Shown: positions 5,678 to 13,639, counted from the stretch's first letter. The stretch: DNA of 14,365 bases from an uncultured Clostridium sp. (GCA_934438135.1 CAKSBP010000064.1:1-14365); one strand, 5' to 3'. Notes: generated from the sequence alone by a model not told the origin. Program-made: numbers and translations.

Positions 5678-8600
5678 TTACTGAATTTTTACTTTTACTT
5701 TCTTCGTTACCTTCTTATTTGACTTCGAAGTAATCGTAATTGTTACCGTCTTTCCTTTTCCTGCTTTCTTCGTTTTTACAATACCCTTTGAAGTAACTGT
5801 CGCATATTTTGTATTGCTGGATTTAAATATTACCTGTTTATTTGTTGCATTGAAAGGAACTACCGTATAATTTAACCTCACGGAATTTCCGGCTTTTACT
5901 TTCTTAGTAGTTGTGTTTACCTTAATACTGGAAACCCCACGAGTTACTGTAATCTTCACTTTTCTAGAGTTTACAGATACCTTCTGTTTTCCACTTGTGC
6001 TTGTAACCTTACAGAAATAATAATAGCTTCCAACCTTTTTGCTGGATGGTGTATAGCTTGCTTTTGTTGCTCCTTTAATCGGTGTTGCTTTGGAGTAACT
6101 ATTTGTTTTGCTTACATACCATCTGTAACTCAGGTTCGTTCCCTTTGCAGTTACCTTAAGCATTTTCATCTTCGCACCGTATTTGTAAGTATACATTTTT
6201 ACTGTATTTCCACTTCCGGATGGAAGGTTTCCGTTAATAACCGGTTTTGCCGGCACTGTGCTGGCAGATGGTTTCACACTTGGTGATGCAGAAACCGTTG
6301 GCTGTACCGATGGTTCTGTACTTGGTTCAGCGGAAACCGTTGGTTCCACAGATGGCACTACACTTGTAGTAGGTTCTGGGCTTTCTACTGGTGCATCGCT
6401 GGTTACTGGTGTTTCTGTTATTGCTGGAGTTTCTACTATTTCCTGTCCATCCACGATTAATTTAATATCGCTGAATGTAACATCTGCTGCTCTGGAAACA
6501 AACATTCCAACATAAACATAGTTTTCATCAATTGCAGTAAGTTTAAAATCAAATCCTGCGGAAATTGGCTGTTCATTTCCAAATGTACAAGTATATCCAT
6601 CGGAAGTACCTGTTAATTTTAAGGAAACAGTATCCCCTTCACTAACTGTATTTACGCAGGTTCCACCCTGAGTCAGAACGCCACTTTTTCTTGCAAAGCT
6701 ATTCCATACAGAACCTGTCTTTGTCAATTTCAAAGGGGCTGCTGCTACATAGTCACCTAATGTGCTGCCTAAATACTGATCCAGGTACATATCATCTCTT
6801 GCCATAAGTCCAAAGGAAACCTGATCGTTTAAAGTAAGACTGTTTACTTTTGCATTTGCAGTCAATGTAAATGTACTGCTTGCAGGCAATTTATAATAGT
6901 ACATTGCAACACCATCTGATTTGGCAGAAATCTTACCTTTATTATTAAATACTGCAATATTCATATTTCCATCTTTGTCTGTAGCAAGATTAAAGTTTTC
7001 TGTTGTTGGAGCTAATCCTCCGATGTCGCCAAATACACTACCTTTCCAGATTCCATAGTTACTCCAGAGAACACTTTCTCCTTTAACTGGTACATATTCC
7101 ACTTCCACATAAGCAGGATTGCTTACCAGATAATCTGCTTTCGCTGGCATAGCTTTTACCATGTCATCGATTACATATTTAGAAAGTCCAGAAACATTTG
7201 CTTCTTTTACTGTTTTTGCAATAAAATATGCATTTACCGTACCTCCCCAGATATTTGTATGGGTATTGTCAACGGAACCTGACCTGCTGGAAGTCCATGC
7301 ATGAAGGTTAATGGTTTCTTCTGCACTTAGCTCATCGTAAAGTGCTTTTGTCATTGCTGTCATATCAACAACGGTAAGATTTAAATCTTTTCCTAAATCG
7401 CGGATGGCCTGTGGATAGTCTCCACCTTTAAAACCGCTAGAATCGGACGTAATATGAAGTGCACTGTCTGTCCATACGCCATCATCTGTTCTTCTTACAA
7501 TCGGTGTACACAATACTGGTGTTGTACCTTTTGCCTGTGCTGGTTTGATATAATTTTCATACAGAGAATTCGCAAAAGAACCCGCTGTCTGATAATCTCC
7601 ATTTGGATTGGTATAACGTTCTGTTTCTGTCTTTTCATCATTATGCCCAAATCCGATAAATAGATAATCTCCATCTTTCATACCAGATAGTAAAGTCTGA
7701 TATTCTGGATCCTGTGTATAACTCTTTGAACTTCTTCCAGATAAAGCAAGGTTCTGTACTTCAAATTTATCTGCATTAAAGAACTTACCTAGCTGTGTTC
7801 CCCATCCATAACGAGGATAATAATAATTATCTGTAAATGCACTCACTGTGGAGTCACCAATTACCCAAAGAGTATGTTTTTCTTCCACTGGTTTCACATA
7901 ATAGTGAGGTGTCCAATCTGCAAAGTAATCCTCTGCTGTATAGCCTGGATTTTCTGTAACAACACCAGCCACACGTTTTGAAGTATCTACTGGGGTACCA
8001 TCTGTATAAACAGAATTATACTCTAAATAGTTCGCCTTCTCCGGAAGGTTTCCGCTCATGCTGGTCCATCCTTCTTCAGAAATAAGCTGGTCATTTTCAA
8101 ATACAGTATTTACAAATGCAACTCTTGCCTCTGCCCCCCAAGGTCTTCCCAGATGACCTGGTGTAACATAGAATCCAGCTGTCTGGTTTCCAGTAACCTG
8201 ACAATTTAACATCAGATAACCTTTTTGTGCATAAGCTGGTCTTGCCGCAGTAATGTAACCACCTACTGCGCCTTCTGTTGTATATCCAAAGAATTTTAAA
8301 TTACAGTTTTCAAAAACAACATCGCCATCACCATAAATATAATCAGTATTACCTTCTATGTTACAGTCTTTGTAATAGCTCTTTGTAGCTGTGCTGCCAG
8401 TGTACAATGTATCCTGACTTCCAAGAAAACTACAATTGTAGAATTCTGCCAAATCTCCATCCACGCATAATGCAGCCGCACGTTCTGTTGCTGGTTTCGA
8501 TGTAACATCTGCACCTTCTTGTGTACGGTCAAAACGAATGGATTCTAATAAACTTGGTTCTACACCATCTGCAATTTCTTCTTCTGTTACATAGCGGTTG

Positions 8601-10477
8601 AAAGATGCTTCAAATGTAATGTTTTCTGCACGGAACGCAGTTGCTGTCTCTAATACATAAGTACATACGCCCCATTTTGCTGCAATATTTTTCTCATAAC
8701 AATCAAATGCAGATTCTTCATCATAGTATCCTGCTGCATTTGCACTATAATATTTATAACCAATTCCATAATACCAGGTTAATTTTACTTCCTGCTCTGG
8801 ATTTTCATTTACAAATGAAATATAAGGTGTTTCTACTAAAATCTGTTCACGATAAGTACCCGGTGCAATATGAATTTTAATTCTCTTTTTTTCAGAATCT
8901 GGATTCATTGCTTTTGCTGCTGCAACGGCATCTTTTACCGTATTAAAATTCATTTCTTTTTCTGGACATCCAACATAAATGTCACTTACCCAGTCCATTG
9001 TTTCTTCTACTTTCTGCGACGATGTAAATAATAAATTCTTTGTTACATCTCCGCCGTTTACTACTATATGAGATTTTGTCTGATAACCATCAACATCTGC
9101 TCTTACACTGTAAGAACCATCACGAAGAGAAACTTCATATCCATTTTCTGTTACCGTTCCTGTATACGTATAGGAATCCTCTACATTTGTAAAATGAATC
9201 CCTTTTACTTCTGTTTCTTCGGATAATCCAATTAATTCTCCTGATGCTTTATGTGTTGGTTTTAATGCAACTACAATGTTGTCTTTTGTATTTTCTAAAA
9301 CAGCAATCGTTTCTCTACTTGTCAGTTCATAATCGTTTACCCCTGTCATAATAAGTGTATATTCCACGCCTGGTTCTAACAAAGCAGTAAAATTCATATT
9401 ACCATCCACCGTTAAATCCACATCATCTGCATTGGATTCTACGGATGCTTTGAGTAAGAAATCTAAATGAGAAGTGTCATAAGAACTATCAAACCCTGTT
9501 ACTTTACCACTATATTGATAAAGTTCCTTTTCTTCCACAACTAACCGGTTTCCAGTGCTTCCTGTCATCATCTGTTCCAGGGATGTCGCCAAGATTCTTG
9601 TTCCATTGCTGAATCCATATCCCGGTACACCTGACAATACAGCCGTATACGTATAGCCAGTACCTAATACAACGGAAAATTCACTTCCAGTTACCACTGC
9701 TTCCGTTACCTGTTTCGTTATATTATTTATGAAATTCACTTTGAAATCAGAAAATTCAGCAGAACCAAAATCAATCGTTCCTGTCACTTTTACCCCAGGA
9801 GTTCTTACTACTCTGTAATATGCGTTTTTTCCGTCAGACGCAGTTGTATATAATTTGTAGCTTCCGTCATGTAATGCCACAAAATCTACTTTTGCAGGAT
9901 CTGGTCCAATTGCTCCCTTTTCTTCCTGCTCTGCATCTTCACCTAAATATTTAAAATACACATTTCCAGAAACATTATTGGTTGTTCCCATGTAAACAGA
10001 AATTGTATCGCCTTGCTTTACATTATCAATTTGTATGTAACGACTTGTTGTCGTACCTGTACCGTTACAATAATACATTGCGTGTGATGTATAACCATCT
10101 GAAAACTCATATGATGTCTTTGCATACGTTCCTGAAGTATACTTTTTCGTACATTCTTCTACTTCAGAATATAATCTATCATTTCCTTTATAGTTAATTG
10201 TTAAATCGCCAAAATTTACACTCAGTCCATTGGCTGCTGTTACAAATAATCCACTGTTTGTCACATTATCAAGTGAATTCCATGCGGTCTTGGAAATATG
10301 GTTTTCATAAAGAGAATCATCTGCTTCCTCTATACCACCAATATCCCACACATCAATTTTTCTGTTTTCTGCTGCCTTTACCTGTATCTGCGTAATCATA
10401 AGATTCTGAATACATAACGCAAATGCCAGTAATAAAGACACGATTCGTTTCACTCTTTGTCTTTCTGCCTTCCCCAT
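5678..10477 (-). CDS. Secreted pectin methylesterase / rhamnogalacturonan acetylesterase fusion
   Basis: A 1599-residue extracellular enzyme with a signal peptide (about 1-36, basic start, hydrophobic core, VKAAE). Residues 40-225 form a beta-rich module I cannot name. Three Ig-like or carboxypeptidase-regulatory-like repeats span about 228-490. The pectinesterase domain (CE8-like, about 495-860) has SQDTLY (Q688, D689), NTDYIYG (D712) and LGRPW (R778, W780), the known catalytic and binding residues; the position of the plant oxyanion glutamine seems to hold R666. An SGNH acetylesterase (CE12-like, about 868-1125) follows, with GDST (S876), SGRSS (G914), GHND (N946) and DNTH (D1070, H1073). 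Then come a concanavalin-like module (1130-1345), a Pro/Ser/Thr linker, an Ig-like domain (1415-1512) and a Big2-like domain (1513-1599). It should remove methyl esters from homogalacturonan and acetyl groups from rhamnogalacturonan I. There is no LPXTG anchor; residues 1389-1599 contain no Asp or Glu. AGGAGG precedes the ATG. Confidence 0.93.
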   Translation of the reverse strand: MGKAERQRVKRIVSLLLAFALCIQNLMITQIQVKAAENRKIDVWDIGGIEEADDSLYENHISKTAWNSLDNVTNSGLFVTAANGLSVNFGDLTINYKGNDRLYSEVEECTKKYTSGTYAKTSYEFSDGYTSHAMYYCNGTGTTTSRYIQIDNVKQGDTISVYMGTTNNVSGNVYFKYLGEDAEQEEKGAIGPDPAKVDFVALHDGSYKLYTTASDGKNAYYRVVRTPGVKVTGTIDFGSAEFSDFKVNFINNITKQVTEAVVTGSEFSVVLGTGYTYTAVLSGVPGYGFSNGTRILATSLEQMMTGSTGNRLVVEEKELYQYSGKVTGFDSSYDTSHLDFLLKASVESNADDVDLTVDGNMNFTALLEPGVEYTLIMTGVNDYELTSRETIAVLENTKDNIVVALKPTHKASGELIGLSEETEVKGIHFTNVEDSYTYTGTVTENGYEVSLRDGSYSVRADVDGYQTKSHIVVNGGDVTKNLLFTSSQKVEETMDWVSDIYVGCPEKEMNFNTVKDAVAAAKAMNPDSEKKRIKIHIAPGTYREQILVETPYISFVNENPEQEVKLTWYYGIGYKYYSANAAGYYDEESAFDCYEKNIAAKWGVCTYVLETATAFRAENITFEASFNRYVTEEEIADGVEPSLLESIRFDRTQEGADVTSKPATERAAALCVDGDLAEFYNCSFLGSQDTLYTGSTATKSYYKDCNIEGNTDYIYGDGDVVFENCNLKFFGYTTEGAVGGYITAARPAYAQKGYLMLNCQVTGNQTAGFYVTPGHLGRPWGAEARVAFVNTVFENDQLISEEGWTSMSGNLPEKANYLEYNSVYTDGTPVDTSKRVAGVVTENPGYTAEDYFADWTPHYYVKPVEEKHTLWVIGDSTVSAFTDNYYYPRYGWGTQLGKFFNADKFEVQNLALSGRSSKSYTQDPEYQTLLSGMKDGDYLFIGFGHNDEKTETERYTNPNGDYQTAGSFANSLYENYIKPAQAKGTTPVLCTPIVRRTDDGVWTDSALHITSDSSGFKGGDYPQAIRDLGKDLNLTVVDMTAMTKALYDELSAEETINLHAWTSSRSGSVDNTHTNIWGGTVNAYFIAKTVKEANVSGLSKYVIDDMVKAMPAKADYLVSNPAYVEVEYVPVKGESVLWSNYGIWKGSVFGDIGGLAPTTENFNLATDKDGNMNIAVFNNKGKISAKSDGVAMYYYKLPASSTFTLTANAKVNSLTLNDQVSFGLMARDDMYLDQYLGSTLGDYVAAAPLKLTKTGSVWNSFARKSGVLTQGGTCVNTVSEGDTVSLKLTGTSDGYTCTFGNEQPISAGFDFKLTAIDENYVYVGMFVSRAADVTFSDIKLIVDGQEIVETPAITETPVTSDAPVESPEPTTSVVPSVEPTVSAEPSTEPSVQPTVSASPSVKPSASTVPAKPVINGNLPSGSGNTVKMYTYKYGAKMKMLKVTAKGTNLSYRWYVSKTNSYSKATPIKGATKASYTPSSKKVGSYYYFCKVTSTSGKQKVSVNSRKVKITVTRGVSSIKVNTTTKKVKAGNSVRLNYTVVPFNATNKQVIFKSSNTKYATVTSKGIVKTKKAGKGKTVTITITSKSNKKVTKKVKVKIQ
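6272..6355 (-). repeat. Two tandem 42-bp linker repeats
   Basis: Two head-to-tail 42-base units encode PSVEPTVSAEPSTE (residues 1375-1388) and PSVQPTVSASPSVK (1389-1402) within the Pro/Ser/Thr-rich linker. Such linkers space catalytic modules from binding modules and are often O-glycosylated. The copy number is a likely site of strain variation. Confidence 0.8.
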
Positions 10478-10587
10478 GCTTGCCTCCTATATTATCGTGC
10501 TTTTCTTCTTCCTTGGATTTTGTGTAAATACTTACATTTGAATTTTATGCATAGTACACCCATTACCAAGTAATGAAATACATATAG

Positions 10588-10616
10588 ATTTTAAGCTTTT
10601 TTTCCAGTATAGTCAA
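10588..10616 (-). promoter_or_regulatory. Sigma-A promoter of the pectin esterase gene
   Basis: On the minus strand TTGACT (10611-10616) and TAAAAT (10588-10593) are 17 bases apart, a near-consensus vegetative promoter. Transcription would start near 10581, giving an untranslated leader of about 100 bases. The -35 box is flanked and overlapped by inverted repeats, so the promoter is probably regulated. Confidence 0.75.
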
Positions 10617-10633
10617 TACTTTTGATAAAGTAT
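10616..10633. promoter_or_regulatory. Candidate operator at the esterase promoter
   Basis: A perfect inverted repeat ATACTTT-TGAT-AAAGTAT abuts and overlaps the -35 box by one base. A second, shorter one (AGTAT-TGACT-ATACT on the minus strand, 10606-10620) spans the -35 box itself. The position suits a repressor or an activator site; the regulator is not in this window as far as I can tell. Confidence 0.45.
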
Positions 10634-10804
10634 GTATAACTTTCTGAATTCTTTTTGACTAATATTCACATAAACTATCAATTAATTTTTGTTCTATTAT
10701 GTGCACTTATTATGAAAATACTTTATTTAAAAAACTTTGTATTTTATTTACATTTTCCTTGCTATCTAGAAGCCATTCCGAGAAAAGCTTTATATTATAA
10801 ATAT

Positions 10805-10832
10805 CCCGCAGAGAATATTTACTCCCTGCGGG
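10805..10832. terminator. Hairpin terminator after the methyltransferase gene
   Basis: CCCGCAG / CTGCGGG is extended on the minus strand to 11 bp by two G-U pairs, with a 6-base loop. It starts 9 bases after the methyltransferase stop codon. On the minus strand it is followed by ATATTTAT rather than a clean T-run; on the plus strand TTTTAATTT follows. It is probably the end of the folA-methyltransferase unit and may work in both directions. Confidence 0.6.
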
Positions 10833-10841
10833 TTTTAATTT

Positions 10842-11645
10842 CTATTTTTCTCCTGCAATTAAATAACTAAGCGGAAGATTTTTCATTTTTCCTGTAACTG
10901 GATTATTGGTTACCTCTGCACTATATTCCTGAAAATCCTTTACCTTAATATCGTTCTCACGAAGTGCATTGATAATATCACTTACCTTATGAACGTACCA
11001 GGAACATTCCTTCGCTTCATATTTTTCTCCACTGACATAATCCATTCCATTCGGATAGCTGTATGGCCCATGTTCAAAATAAGAAGCCAATTCTGAAACT
11101 TTTGGATCTACATTTTTCTCATCTATCTGCTCAAATAAATAAGCAAAAGGGTGTATTTCATGAATATAGACTCTTCCACCATTCTTTAAGATCCGGCTCA
11201 CTACCTTAAAATATTCATTCAGGTCTGGGAACCACTGTAGAGAGCCTTCTGATATGTACACTAAGTCAAATAATTTATTATACTCATCCCCGATGTCCAA
11301 AATATTTGTTGTAACAAATTTTGCATTCAATCCGGAAATACCCGCTAATTTTTTTGCTTCCTCAATAGCTACATCCGATAAATCAAATCCAAGACCTTTG
11401 TCAGCTCCCAGTTTCATCAAAGAGAGCAGTTCGCGTCCATCATTACACTGTAACTGTGCTATATATTTTCCACGAAAATCATACCATTTCAGTTTATCAA
11501 GGATTACCTTTTCACCTTCTCTGTTTAACACGGTAAAATCTTTGTCGGCAAATCCCTTCTCAAGAGAATCTCCTCTTGCCTTTTTAAGATATCCCATCGC
11601 TTCATTCCACGCTGCTCTGTTAAGATCTACTGTTTTCTTTTCCAT
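10842..11645 (-). CDS. Class I SAM-dependent methyltransferase
   Basis: A 267-residue cytoplasmic protein with the Rossmann-like methyltransferase core in the middle. A degenerate motif I, IAQLQCNDGRE, is at about 62-72, where the usual form is VLDLGCGTG; the acidic end of strand 2, LGFDLSDVAI, is at 85-94; ILDIGD is at 115-120; motif IV FDLVYISEG is at 126-134; and ILKNGGRVYIHEIHP is at 152-166. The N-terminus (NRAAWNE) and the aromatic-rich insertion with HGPYSYPNGMDY match the uncharacterised small-molecule methyltransferases common in Firmicutes; the substrate is unknown. The ATG at 11645 follows AGGAGG by 8 bases. It lies 58 bases after folA with no terminator between them, so the two are probably co-transcribed, though no functional link is evident. 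Confidence 0.85.
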   Translation of the reverse strand: MEKKTVDLNRAAWNEAMGYLKKARGDSLEKGFADKDFTVLNREGEKVILDKLKWYDFRGKYIAQLQCNDGRELLSLMKLGADKGLGFDLSDVAIEEAKKLAGISGLNAKFVTTNILDIGDEYNKLFDLVYISEGSLQWFPDLNEYFKVVSRILKNGGRVYIHEIHPFAYLFEQIDEKNVDPKVSELASYFEHGPYSYPNGMDYVSGEKYEAKECSWYVHKVSDIINALRENDIKVKDFQEYSAEVTNNPVTGKMKNLPLSYLIAGEK

Positions 11646-11703
11646 ATTCTTTTCCTCCTCATCTTTAAACAGACAATATACCTGCCTCGTCTCCTACAAC
11701 AAT

Positions 11704-12171
11704 TTATTTTCTGGTATACGTTATATAAGTATACCCAATGTTGCCCTTAACTATCTTTTCTATTTTCTTCTCAAATACTTCTTCCGGAAACTCTGGAAAA
11801 TAGGTATCTCCTTCTGGCTCGGCATTCACTTCCGTAATATAGAGTACATCTGCAGTCTCAACTGCTTCCCGATATAACCGTTCTCCTCCGGAAATAAATA
11901 TGTCTCTTTCCCCCGCTGCCTCCAATGCTTCCTTTAGACTTCTCATAGTCGTGCAGTTCTCGGCTTCAAATCTCTTCGTTCGGGAAATGACAATGGTATA
12001 GCGACCTGGCAGAGGATGGCCGATTTCCTCATAAGTTCTTCTTCCCATAATTACAACATTTCCTAAAGTCAGTTCACGAAAACGGCTTTGTTCTCCAGGA
12101 ATATCCCATGGAATCCTGCCTTTATTCCCAATTACCCTGTTCTTTGCATATGCTGCAATCATCGCAATCAT
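11704..12171 (-). CDS. folA: Dihydrofolate reductase
   Basis: A 155-residue enzyme that reduces dihydrofolate to tetrahydrofolate with NADPH, needed for thymidylate, purine and formyl-Met synthesis. The full-length family pattern is present: MIAMIAAYAKNRVIG at 1-15, IPWDIP at 20-25, VVIMGRRTYEEIG at 39-51, the cofactor loop FISGGERLY at 92-100 and GDTYFPEF at 121-128. Alignment to the Escherichia coli enzyme needs no gap in the first 50 residues and puts E27 at the catalytic Asp27; glutamate there is also used by vertebrate enzymes. The ATG at 12171 follows AGGAGG by 8 bases, and an extended -10 lies about 40 bases upstream. Thymidylate synthase is not adjacent. Confidence 0.95.
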   Translation of the reverse strand: MIAMIAAYAKNRVIGNKGRIPWDIPGEQSRFRELTLGNVVIMGRRTYEEIGHPLPGRYTIVISRTKRFEAENCTTMRSLKEALEAAGERDIFISGGERLYREAVETADVLYITEVNAEPEGDTYFPEFPEEVFEKKIEKIVKGNIGYTYITYTRK

Positions 12172-12209
12172 GTCTTATCCTCCTGTCTGGTATAGTTATC
12201 CATATTCTG

Positions 12210-12218
12210 ATTATATCA
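12210..12218 (-). promoter_or_regulatory. Extended -10 promoter of folA
   Basis: On the minus strand TGATATAAT gives a TG-extended -10 with an exact TATAAT (12210-12215), 39 bases before the folA start codon. No good -35 is present at the usual distance, which extended -10 promoters can do without. Confidence 0.55.
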
Positions 12219-12288
12219 AAACATTTCCGAGAACTCTATTAAAATTTTCAATGTAATCATTTACCTTTTTAAATTACATTTTTTCATA

Positions 12289-12357
12289 CTATTTCTCAAT
12301 CATGATTTTTTCCTCCTCACTCCTTCTATTTTATCACAATTTGCTTTCGATTTGTAA
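12289..12357 (-). promoter_or_regulatory. Orphan promoter, Shine-Dalgarno and 4-codon ORF
   Basis: On the minus strand TTACAA (12352-12357) and TAAAAT (12328-12333), 18 bases apart, are followed by AGGAGG (12312-12317), an 8-base gap and ATG at 12303, which reads MIEK and then stops at 12289. This is a well-formed gene start with no gene behind it. It may be the head of a deleted gene, a leader peptide, or an extra promoter for folA. The -35 match is only moderate. Confidence 0.35.
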
Positions 12358-12426
12358 CTTGTTCCATTTTCTTTCACATAATACAGCAAGCTACATAGTT
12401 CTTTTCAAACATTTCTTATACTGCAA

Positions 12427-12630
12427 TTGCTACAAATAAATTATCTTCCTTCTGTCATCGCAGCTATCTTAGGTTCCAGTATTACTGCCAGCCTTTCCAT
12501 TCTTGTTAACGAACAGACTATAAAATTTCTTCTACTTATAGTACTTCCTGTTGCCGCGTATATTGTGCTACATAAAAACTTATTTCATGTAATTGGATAC
12601 AAAAAAATACAGTCACACGTTCATGTGTGA
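12427..12630 (+). pseudogene. Membrane-protein fragment, possibly TauE/SafE-type permease remnant
   Basis: A 67-codon ORF from a TTG without a recognisable ribosome binding site; the frame is open back to 12382. It encodes two hydrophobic helices, LPSVIAAILGSSITASLSIL and TIKFLLLIVLPVAAYIVL, followed by HKNLF. The pattern of a small-residue helix with GS..TA, then a helix ending in LPVAAY, reminds me of the middle of sulfite-exporter TauE/SafE family proteins, which are about 250 residues long. The rest of such a protein is absent on both sides. The stop codon lies inside the terminator hairpin that ends the facing gene, also suggesting a leftover rather than a designed gene. It could instead be a small membrane protein or chance. 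Confidence 0.35.
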
Positions 12631-12631
12631 C
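12612..12631. terminator. Bidirectional terminator between the fragment and the C39-like gene
   Basis: The stem GTCACACG / TGTGTGAC (7 Watson-Crick pairs plus one G-T) has the 4-base loop ttca. On the plus strand it is followed by CATATTTTTTA, and on the minus strand by TGTATTTTTTTG. On the minus side it starts 8 bases after the stop codon of the cysteine peptidase gene, which it most clearly serves. Confidence 0.8.
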
Positions 12632-12639
12632 CATATTTT

Positions 12640-13530
12640 TTATACCTGATAACACCATAAATTCTTAATTTGTGAAGAAATTCTGTCATAACTCCAGGAT
12701 TTTTTACTTCTAGCAATACAGTTAGGATCATTTACCTGAAACCCATCCCTGTCGTATCCATAAATTACAATATAATGTCCAGCAGTTGTAAAGTCCCCGG
12801 GTCCTACCGCACAAATAATCCGATGTCCGGCATCCAATTCCTGTTTCATTACATTTTCAGACAGAGACAATTCTCTTGCCGTAACCCCATACCCAGATGA
12901 TACATCTGTCATTAATGCCCATGACGTTCCTGTACCTTCTACATAATATCCATTCTCTTCACTAAATTGTGCAATTGCATTCGGCGTTGCTGTCTTATCT
13001 CCTGTTAAATCTAAAATTACCATAGACAAGCAGGTTGGCCCACATCCTGAAAGCCCAATTACACTTCCACCATAAGAACAATACCCCCAACGCTTATCCC
13101 ACTGAAGCAATAATGGATGTTCTCCTTTTCCTTCCTTTTTCGTAAATCTATCGTTCTTCTCTCCACTAGCTGTCAAATATCCTTTTGCAAAAGATACCAT
13201 TTCTGGATTATTTACAACTCCAGCAAGCAACTCCAATGGATACTCTTCTTTATTGATATAAATTCTCTTTATATCTTTATCCGAATGTGCCATTTTCCCT
13301 AACTTCTGATAAATTTCTTCGCTTGTCCGTTTCTCAGGTATCCCTACTACATAGTTCTTTCCAGAAGAAAATACCGAAAATGGCATGTCAATTTTTTGTA
13401 TTCCATATTTCATCAGATATACAATAATTCCCATTAATATAGCTATTTTACAAAACTGCCATAACCGCCTGCGCCGTCTCCTTTTCTTCCATAATTTCTT
13501 CCGTTTTCTTGTTCGTTGTGCATCTGTCAT
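12640..13530 (-). CDS. Membrane-anchored C39-like cysteine peptidase family protein
   Basis: A 296-residue protein. The first 23 residues are extremely basic (KRKKLWKKRRRRRR) and precede one transmembrane helix at about 27-44, so positive-inside topology places the rest outside the cell. After a linker of about 95 residues comes a Peptidase_C39_2-type domain (about 138-296). It contains LLQWDKRWGY, the nucleophile motif SGCGPTC (C163), the histidine motif TAGHYIVIYGYD (H252) and VNDPN (D268), a complete Cys-His-Asp set. It may cut peptides or amide bonds in the cell envelope; the substrate is unknown and no bacteriocin transporter lies next to it. The ATG at 13530 follows AAGGAG by 7 bases. 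It diverges from the alpha/beta hydrolase gene and ends at a bidirectional terminator. Confidence 0.87.
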   Translation of the reverse strand: MTDAQRTRKRKKLWKKRRRRRRLWQFCKIAILMGIIVYLMKYGIQKIDMPFSVFSSGKNYVVGIPEKRTSEEIYQKLGKMAHSDKDIKRIYINKEEYPLELLAGVVNNPEMVSFAKGYLTASGEKNDRFTKKEGKGEHPLLLQWDKRWGYCSYGGSVIGLSGCGPTCLSMVILDLTGDKTATPNAIAQFSEENGYYVEGTGTSWALMTDVSSGYGVTARELSLSENVMKQELDAGHRIICAVGPGDFTTAGHYIVIYGYDRDGFQVNDPNCIARSKKSWSYDRISSQIKNLWCYQV

Positions 13531-13576
13531 ATCCTACTCCTTACATAACTATTTTACATTCACTGGTTGAATTTTT

Positions 13577-13606
13577 TTGATTATCTTATTACTATACTAT
13601 TATAAT
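13577..13606 (+). promoter_or_regulatory. Sigma-A promoter of the alpha/beta hydrolase gene
   Basis: TTGATT (13577-13582) and TATAAT (13601-13606) are 18 bases apart, 33 bases before the ATG at 13640. The upstream TTG that would lengthen the protein is part of the -35 box, so the longer reading is not used. Confidence 0.65.
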
Positions 13607-13639
13607 CTTATAATCTTCATTAAGAAAGGACGAATTACC

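Larger units (their letters stand above)
10478..10841. other. 364-bp intergenic region between esterase and methyltransferase genes
   Basis: This AT-rich gap holds, from right to left, the hairpin after the methyltransferase gene (10805-10832), about 170 bases in which I see no signal, the inverted repeat and promoter of the esterase gene (10588-10633), and a leader of about 100 bases ending in the AGGAGG of that gene. I looked for a cre-type catabolite site and saw no good match. A plus-strand ORF at 10655-10870 lacks a ribosome binding site and is not believed. Confidence 0.7.

Noticed and set aside
5678..5710. Sortase anchoring of the pectin esterase
   Set aside because: The C-terminus ends in KVKVKIQ with no LPXTG-like motif and no hydrophobic segment.
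10655..10870. A 71-codon plus-strand ORF in the esterase upstream region
   Set aside because: No ribosome binding site; it runs through the terminator hairpin and into the methyltransferase gene; composition follows the AT-rich background.
11254..11877. A 207-codon plus-strand ORF across the methyltransferase and folA region
   Set aside because: It lies opposite two genes with clear family motifs and their own ribosome binding sites, has no ribosome binding site itself, and its Ser/Phe-rich product matches no family I know. It is an antisense shadow.
12250..12280. Inverted repeat AATGTAAT / ATTACATT with following Ts, as a plus-strand terminator
   Set aside because: The arms are AT-only apart from one G-C pair, the loop is long (15 bases), and no plus-strand gene precedes it.
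13577..13639. N-terminal extension of the alpha/beta hydrolase (MIILLLYYYN...) as a membrane anchor
   Set aside because: The TTG start coincides with the -35 hexamer, and the extension is low-complexity AT-rich promoter DNA; the ATG at 13640 has a ribosome binding site.
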